Origin: CAYNYI01 sp964401455
GTDB lineage: Bacteria; Fibrobacterota; OXYB2-FULL-49-7; CAYNYI01
Length of the DNA: 20,951 nt
Direction: 5' to 3'
Assembly: GCA_964401455.1 (NCBI GenBank)
Contig: CAYNYI010000051.1
Coordinates: 1 to 20,951, forward strand
The notes below the pieces were generated by a model, which searched no databases, had not been told where the DNA came from, and worked only from the letters and a program-made list of their open reading frames with translations. Numbering within the stretch: position 1 is the stretch's first letter; the number at the start of each line of letters is the position of its first letter. Shown here piece after piece: positions 16,045 to 20,951 of the stretch. The translations under genes were made by a program, and so were the position numbers.

Positions 16045-19000
16045 GACCTTCTATTATCTCTTTTTCAGGCTTATCAAAAAAAAGACCGTTTGATGCGGTA
16101 TTTTCGTTAATTCCCCTCAGGAATACATAATACACACCTCCGAAATTTTTTTCATAGGTGTAGCCGGGTAGCCTCTTATTCAGATACCTGTTCAGGGCGG
16201 CGGAGTAAATATAATATTGTAAAAAATAGCGTTTTGCCGACATTTCTCTTAAAAGAAACGGGAGCGTATACATAGATGGAGAATGTCCGAGATTATTGGA
16301 TTTCCAGTCGATTATGAAATATTTGCCGTGACTTTCAAAAATAAAATCAATATAGCCTTTCATCAGCCATGTATGCCGGTTGAAATCTAACCTTTTTAAA
16401 GAGTTTAATATTTCGTTTCTCAGATTGTTTTTTCTTAAGTTATGACTGAAAAGTTTATATAGTTCATCAGGCGAGTTTATGTTCACCGGGTAATAAAACT
16501 CCATCTCCTTCATATAGGCTGTGGGGTATATTGAGGAAAGGGAGGTCCGGGCTTGCGGAAGAGTTTTGTTTGAAGTCCTGTTCAGAAGACCTTGAATACA
16601 ATCCCCCCAGGATTTGCTGTATCCGTGTATTTTGAGAAGACGTGATATCTTTTCTTTGTTTTCACTTTTTTCAGAATCTTGCAATGAACATTCTTCAAAT
16701 ACTTTATGCAGGAAAAGGCCCGCTTTGGCGCCTTGGGGGAAATTAAAAATTGTATCGGTATTTTCATTATCTGTTCCGGAAAGAACATATTCCGGCTCAT
16801 GGTCTATGTCAAACGCGTCAGGCTCCTCATGAGAATGAGAATCTTTTGTCAGGGAGGAATAACTGACGATTCTTTTAGAAGTATCTATAGGTCTGCGGAA
16901 TTTTTTTCTTTGCACGACAGGCTTTTTATCCGCTCCGGGTTTTTTGTATAAAGAATTTATGCGGGGCGTTTTCTGTACGCGGATAAGTCCCCCGGAAGAC
17001 TCTTCAAGAGATTTAAGGGCTTTGGCGGGCGGGGTGTCTGTAGTTATATTAAGCGCATGATAAAGAGCGCTTTTGCGGCTACTTCTGACATTGTCAAAAA
17101 TTACGGTAGAGTGATATATCGCTCTTGTCAACGCGACATAAAGCAGCCTGGCCTCCTCGGCAAGAGATTCTTTAGCCGCAGCACTTAATGCCTCAGATGA
17201 AGGAAGAGGATTAAGATCAAGCACGGGCTCGTTTTCTAAATGATATTTATAAGGCCCCATTGATCCGACCGGTGAGCTTTTCCATAGAAAAGGAAGAATA
17301 ACAAATTTATATTCAAGACCTTTTGATTTATGAATTGTAGTTATTCTTACGGCCTCCTCGTCTGATTCTATTCTTATTTCATGTTCAGGTTTGGCAGAAT
17401 TAGAGGCGCTTTCTTGTCTTTGTTCCTCAAATATTTTTATCAGGGGCGTTATCCCTTTTATTCCTTTCTCCTTTTCCAGTTCAGCGCATATTTCCGCGAG
17501 ATGAATGAGATTGGTAATCTTTCTCTCACCTCCCTGCAGTTCCAGAATATTAGAAAAAGCACTCTTTTCCCTTAAAAACATGAAGAAAGCATCCTGGAAA
17601 CCGTTTTTTTCCCATTTATCCCGATATTTCTGAAAATCCGGAATTTCTTTAAGGGTTTCCTCGTCATTTATACCGGACTCCGGAAAGAAACTTCGTCCGG
17701 CAGCGTTGCTTGATAATACGGCCTTCAGGTATTCAAGTCTGAAAGGTTCTTTGCAGGCGCGCATGAAATCTGATATTTCATCAGCTTCCACAGTTTGTAA
17801 TACGCTGCCCCCTCTGTCTATTACAGCGGGTATTCCAACCTCTGTCAATGAGTTCTTAAGAGTAACGGCCTCTTTGTTTTTCCTGACGAGGATAGCTATA
17901 TCGGCGGGCCTTATTTTTCCTTTCTCTCTTAAGATTTCGAGGACAACACTCGCCGCCGATGCCGCTGCGTCTTTGTCTGCATCGGGAACATTTTTAAACG
18001 GTTTATCACTGTTTTGTTTTATAGTATTGTCTATAAATCTAAGAGGAGGAAGACCACCATCGGTTATTGCCTCATGAGGCTTGGCTGCTCCGGCGCTGAC
18101 CGCTTCCCTGAATTCTATGAAATCCGAGAAAACGAAAAGGTCTTTATTTCTGGTAAATAAAACATTCAGGGCTTGTAGTAATGAGCTTTCAGACCTGAAG
18201 TTACGGTTAAGTGTATAATTACTGCCTTTAAGTGACGCCTCTTTGACTGCTTTGCCGTAGGTGAAAATATCCGCCCGTCTGAAAGAATAAATAGATTGTT
18301 TCGGGTCGCCTATCAAAAAAAGAGGATTTTCAGGAGGGCGTCCGGAAAAAATAGATTGAAATATCCGGTATTGAACCGGGTCCGTGTCCTGAAATTCATC
18401 AATAAGCGCAGCCTTGTATTTTTTCCTTAGGCTCTCAGCCACCTCCGGCCCGGCGGGGCCGTCCAGTGCTTTATATACTCCGGTTAAAAGTGAATCGAAA
18501 TTAAGTACATTACGGTTGCGCATTTTTTCGGGCAGTTTTTTTTCTGAGTATCGAAGGAAATCTTTTTTTAGGATCAGAAGAGAGATTTCAGCTTTTTTTG
18601 TTTCATTTATAAGATCAATGTAGAATTCTTCCCATTTTCTGAAAAAATTATGAAACGGTGGAGTCGTGTTTTTTTTAGCGGATGAATTTATGGAGGATTC
18701 TGTTAATTTGTTAAACAGTTCCACTGATTTTTTGGCAGAAGAAACATTACCGGAAAGTACTCCCGGATGAAGGGGAGTATCTTTTTTGAAATACTCATTA
18801 ATAAGTAAATAAACCGATTCTGTCGCCGTTTTACTGTATTTTTTTTTATTAAGAGAAGGTGAAAAAAGAAGCTCAAAAATATGATCTTTCTCCTTTTCCC
18901 ATATTGACCGGCATTCCTGAAATTTTTCTCCAAGAGTCTTTGATAAAGGCGCGGGTTCCGGAACGTATTCGGGCAGGATTTTCAGTTCGAAAGAATAATT

Positions 19001-19576
19001 CGAAGAGTAAAAGTCAGCGAAAAAAAGTGGGCTGAGCCCTGAACCGTAAATAAAGCTTTGAAAAAAGCGATCACGGCTTAGGATGTTTTCCCTCCAGAAG
19101 TCTTCGGCAGTCTCCTTAATCAATCCGGAATCATCTGTAAGAAGTTCGGCTGAGAAGGCGGCACCGCCTGAAAAAGCGTTATCAGAAAGCACCCGGCTGC
19201 AGAAACCGTGGATTGTGTAAATAGATGCTTCATCGAAAGAAAGAAGAGCAGCGCGGCATATTCCCGCGGCTTCTTCTTTACGGGATTTATCTATACCTGA
19301 AATTATATCGGCTATAACCCGGTTTTCCGGAGGAGCTCCCTTCAGTATTTCCAAAGCGTGCTTTATTACCTCCATTGTCTTTGCGCGGAGTTCTGATGCG
19401 GCGGCCTCAGTGAATGTTACAGCGAGTATTTTTTCGGGCGGAAGTTTTTTTTCAATAAGAAGACGCAGATAGATATGGGTAATTGCAAAGGTCTTTCCGG
19501 TACCGGCACCCGCTTCTATTAGATTCATACCTTCCAGAGGGCTGGATTGAGGCAGAAATTCTCGAATACGAGACAC
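16022..19576 (-). CDS. recB: RecB, helicase-nuclease beta subunit of exonuclease V (1184 residues)
   Basis: RecB is the 3'-5' helicase and nuclease subunit of RecBCD, which processes double-strand ends for recombination in the cytoplasm. All helicase motifs of superfamily 1A are present in order: Walker A EAGAGTGKT (21-29), AVTFTEAAASELR, motif II IDEFQDTDP (~392), motif III GDPKQSIYSFRRAD (~424), motif IV NRNFRSE, motif V TIHKSKGLEY (~750) and motif VI RLLYVALTRA (~812). The C-terminal nuclease is intact: FLHKVFEE (His ~955), MKGYIDF (Asp ~1079), IDWKSNNLG (Asp ~1092 and Lys ~1094), then QYYIYSAALNRYL and GGVYYVFLRG. These positions and the length fit the E. coli enzyme (1180 residues). The start is GTG at 19576, in a TAGTG overlap with the recC stop and preceded by GGAGG, so the two are translationally coupled. 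No recD follows; the next gene is convergent and overlaps by 23 bases. Confidence 0.97.
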   Translation of the reverse strand: MSRIREFLPQSSPLEGMNLIEAGAGTGKTFAITHIYLRLLIEKKLPPEKILAVTFTEAAASELRAKTMEVIKHALEILKGAPPENRVIADIISGIDKSRKEEAAGICRAALLSFDEASIYTIHGFCSRVLSDNAFSGGAAFSAELLTDDSGLIKETAEDFWRENILSRDRFFQSFIYGSGLSPLFFADFYSSNYSFELKILPEYVPEPAPLSKTLGEKFQECRSIWEKEKDHIFELLFSPSLNKKKYSKTATESVYLLINEYFKKDTPLHPGVLSGNVSSAKKSVELFNKLTESSINSSAKKNTTPPFHNFFRKWEEFYIDLINETKKAEISLLILKKDFLRYSEKKLPEKMRNRNVLNFDSLLTGVYKALDGPAGPEVAESLRKKYKAALIDEFQDTDPVQYRIFQSIFSGRPPENPLFLIGDPKQSIYSFRRADIFTYGKAVKEASLKGSNYTLNRNFRSESSLLQALNVLFTRNKDLFVFSDFIEFREAVSAGAAKPHEAITDGGLPPLRFIDNTIKQNSDKPFKNVPDADKDAAASAASVVLEILREKGKIRPADIAILVRKNKEAVTLKNSLTEVGIPAVIDRGGSVLQTVEADEISDFMRACKEPFRLEYLKAVLSSNAAGRSFFPESGINDEETLKEIPDFQKYRDKWEKNGFQDAFFMFLREKSAFSNILELQGGERKITNLIHLAEICAELEKEKGIKGITPLIKIFEEQRQESASNSAKPEHEIRIESDEEAVRITTIHKSKGLEYKFVILPFLWKSSPVGSMGPYKYHLENEPVLDLNPLPSSEALSAAAKESLAEEARLLYVALTRAIYHSTVIFDNVRSSRKSALYHALNITTDTPPAKALKSLEESSGGLIRVQKTPRINSLYKKPGADKKPVVQRKKFRRPIDTSKRIVSYSSLTKDSHSHEEPDAFDIDHEPEYVLSGTDNENTDTIFNFPQGAKAGLFLHKVFEECSLQDSEKSENKEKISRLLKIHGYSKSWGDCIQGLLNRTSNKTLPQARTSLSSIYPTAYMKEMEFYYPVNINSPDELYKLFSHNLRKNNLRNEILNSLKRLDFNRHTWLMKGYIDFIFESHGKYFIIDWKSNNLGHSPSMYTLPFLLREMSAKRYFLQYYIYSAALNRYLNKRLPGYTYEKNFGGVYYVFLRGINENTASNGLFFDKPEKEIIEGLTDFHLR

Positions 19577-20951
19577 TATTTTGCCTCCGTATTAATAACT
19601 TCGAACAAAGGACCGTAAATTTTCATTGATATGTCCAGAAATTCTCCGCTTTCAATAATTCGAGGAGCAAACAACAGGCTGATATATCTGTCTTTGTATT
19701 CTCCCTGCCCATATTTTCCTCCTTCCCATGCTGTTATTGCTTTAGTCTTATTTTCCGGTGATGCCGCTGCCGCGTATGAGGTCTCAGGAAAAAAAGGAAC
19801 AGGTCTGTTTTGTCCTTCTTTATATATTTTTATAAGAGCCGCGGATGTCTTTACGCAAAATTCTTCCGGGAGAGGCGGTAATTCCAGATAACCGGGCTTA
19901 TCTGAACCGGTGTCATAATATACAAGAGCTGATTTTACTGTTTTCGAATACTCCAAGCATAAAAAGAGATGATCAATCCATAGAGATAATATATCGGCGG
20001 CCTTGATACCTCCCGGAAGGATTTTCAATAATCCTCCGCCTTCCTGAGTTCGAAGGGTGCCGGTAATTCTGAAACCGGTATCCGCAACCCGGCGGTCCAG
20101 ATCAATGGCGGCCGGGATACCGGAATAACCCTGATCAATCGCGGTTTTCAATGTTTCATGCGCTCTTCGGGAAACAGCGGAAGCGCTTATTTCACCGAAA
20201 TCTCCCGGGGGGAGGCGTCCGGAATATTTTAGAACTTTTAAAGATTTCTGAGCCGAGACCCCGTTTCTCATGCCAAAAATAAGGTCTGATGCGGTTTGCC
20301 ATTTTTCCAGACCGCCAAGTCGGAAAATTTCGTCTGAACAAAGAGGAGATTCGCGCGGTGGAAAAACGATTCCAAGTGATTTTTCAGCGAAGTGCCGGGA
20401 TGGATTTTTAAAAAAACCTGTAATTTCATTAATATCCGCGGATTCCAAAGGGGGAGATTCAATTTCAGGAATAGACCGGCAATCATTTTCTGCTGCCGGG
20501 TTTATTTCCGCTTTCGCGGCTTTTTCATACAATTCGGAATAAGTGTAAAGCTCCGGATTTGAATTATTGAAATATTTCTTTGAAAAGGGATGAAGAGGAT
20601 GCATCACAGTTATTCTGTGACGCAAGGGCTTTCCGTAGTATTCTTCGATATAGTCAAGAAGGGCGGTAACTGATGCAGATGGGAGTTTTTCAGTATTATC
20701 CGTTTTATCGATACCGGTATATGTAATACAAAGTTTTTCGAAAGCGCATGTTATAGCCTCAAGAAAAATATAGCGGTCTTCATCTCTCGTGTTCAGGTCT
20801 CCCGCCTGTCGGTAATTTGAAATGAGATCGAATTCAGGTCCTGACGGATTTCTTGGAAAAGAATCTTCATTCATTCCCATCATACAGATGACCCGGAAAG
20901 GTACCGAACGCATGGGAACCATGCCGCAAAAAGTTATCCCTCCATTATTGT
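19576..20951 (-). CDS. recC: RecC, gamma subunit of exonuclease V, C-terminal part (N-terminus outside window)
   Basis: RecC joins RecB and RecD, splits the strands and recognises Chi. The frame is open from the window edge (20951) to the TAG at 19576-19578, about 458 residues. The first visible residues, GGITFCGMVPMRSVPFRV followed by ICMMGMNEDSFPR, match the highly conserved RecC segment containing VTFC...PMRSIPF...LLGMND..YPR. This segment lies upstream of any ATG taken as a start near 20922, so that Met is internal. The later part corresponds to the inactive nuclease-like C-terminal domain (for example FFKNPSRHFAEKSLGI). The stop overlaps the GTG start of recB by one base. The order recC-recB matches many genomes, but without a protease gene between them as in E. 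coli. Confidence 0.95.
   Translation of the reverse strand, partial: NNGGITFCGMVPMRSVPFRVICMMGMNEDSFPRNPSGPEFDLISNYRQAGDLNTRDEDRYIFLEAITCAFEKLCITYTGIDKTDNTEKLPSASVTALLDYIEEYYGKPLRHRITVMHPLHPFSKKYFNNSNPELYTYSELYEKAAKAEINPAAENDCRSIPEIESPPLESADINEITGFFKNPSRHFAEKSLGIVFPPRESPLCSDEIFRLGGLEKWQTASDLIFGMRNGVSAQKSLKVLKYSGRLPPGDFGEISASAVSRRAHETLKTAIDQGYSGIPAAIDLDRRVADTGFRITGTLRTQEGGGLLKILPGGIKAADILSLWIDHLFLCLEYSKTVKSALVYYDTGSDKPGYLELPPLPEEFCVKTSAALIKIYKEGQNRPVPFFPETSYAAAASPENKTKAITAWEGGKYGQGEYKDRYISLLFAPRIIESGEFLDISMKIYGPLFEVINTEAK
19584..19588 (-). promoter_or_regulatory. Shine-Dalgarno site of recB inside the end of recC
   Basis: On the minus strand GGAGG lies 7 bases before the GTG at 19576. It explains initiation at a non-ATG start and supports coupling to recC translation. 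Confidence 0.8.

Noticed and set aside
17706..18077. 123-codon plus-strand frame inside recB
   Set aside because: It is antisense to conserved RecB helicase sequence, with no start signals.

Overview
The window (20,951 bases, moderately AT-rich) looks like a chromosomal stretch of a diderm (Gram-negative type) bacterium. It carries the recC and recB genes of a RecBCD recombinase, three proteins with Sec-type signal peptides, a central-metabolism enzyme, and standard sigma70-like promoters and Shine-Dalgarno sites. No sign of a mobile element, phage, CRISPR array, tRNA or rRNA was seen. The phylum cannot be fixed from these genes; a Fibrobacterota-like, spirochaete-like or candidate-phylum lineage would all fit.

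Layout: (1) 1-902 (+), the 3' part of a malic enzyme gene. (2) 889-1899 (-), a predicted exported protein of unknown function, convergent with the malic enzyme and overlapping its 3' end by 14 bases. (3) 1900-2129, a divergent intergenic region with one promoter candidate for each direction and a perfect 6+3+6 inverted repeat. (4) 2130-6143 (+), TPR-A, a 1337-residue exported TPR solenoid. (5) 6144-6319, a strong intrinsic terminator followed by a new promoter candidate. (6) 6320-15769 (+), TPR-B, a 3149-residue exported TPR solenoid of about 90 repeats. (7) 15859-16044 (+), a 61-residue zinc-ribbon-like protein with a strong promoter that predicts an almost leaderless mRNA. (8) 16022-19576 (-), recB, and 19576-20951 (-, partial), recC; these overlap by one base and are convergent with the zinc-ribbon gene.

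The most striking content is the TPR-A/TPR-B pair, which fills about 13.5 kb. They are tandem paralogues: the first ~260 residues are colinear, and the last ~176 residues align with no length difference. TPR-B has a second level of order above the 34-residue repeat. Three kinds of non-canonical TPR, here called C, B and A, recur in the same order and spacing (C, then about 100 residues to B, then about 136 to A) with a period of about 543 residues, that is 16 TPRs. Five periods run through TPR-B; TPR-A has about two, one of them shortened by 8 repeats. The proteins therefore seem to have grown or shrunk by whole blocks, probably whole superhelical turns. Neither has a visible catalytic domain, membrane anchor or outer-membrane domain after the signal peptide, so a periplasmic or cell-surface scaffold is the most economical guess; the real function is unknown.

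The recCB pair is orthodox: helicase and nuclease motifs are intact, and RecB is translationally coupled to RecC. recD is not directly downstream of recB.
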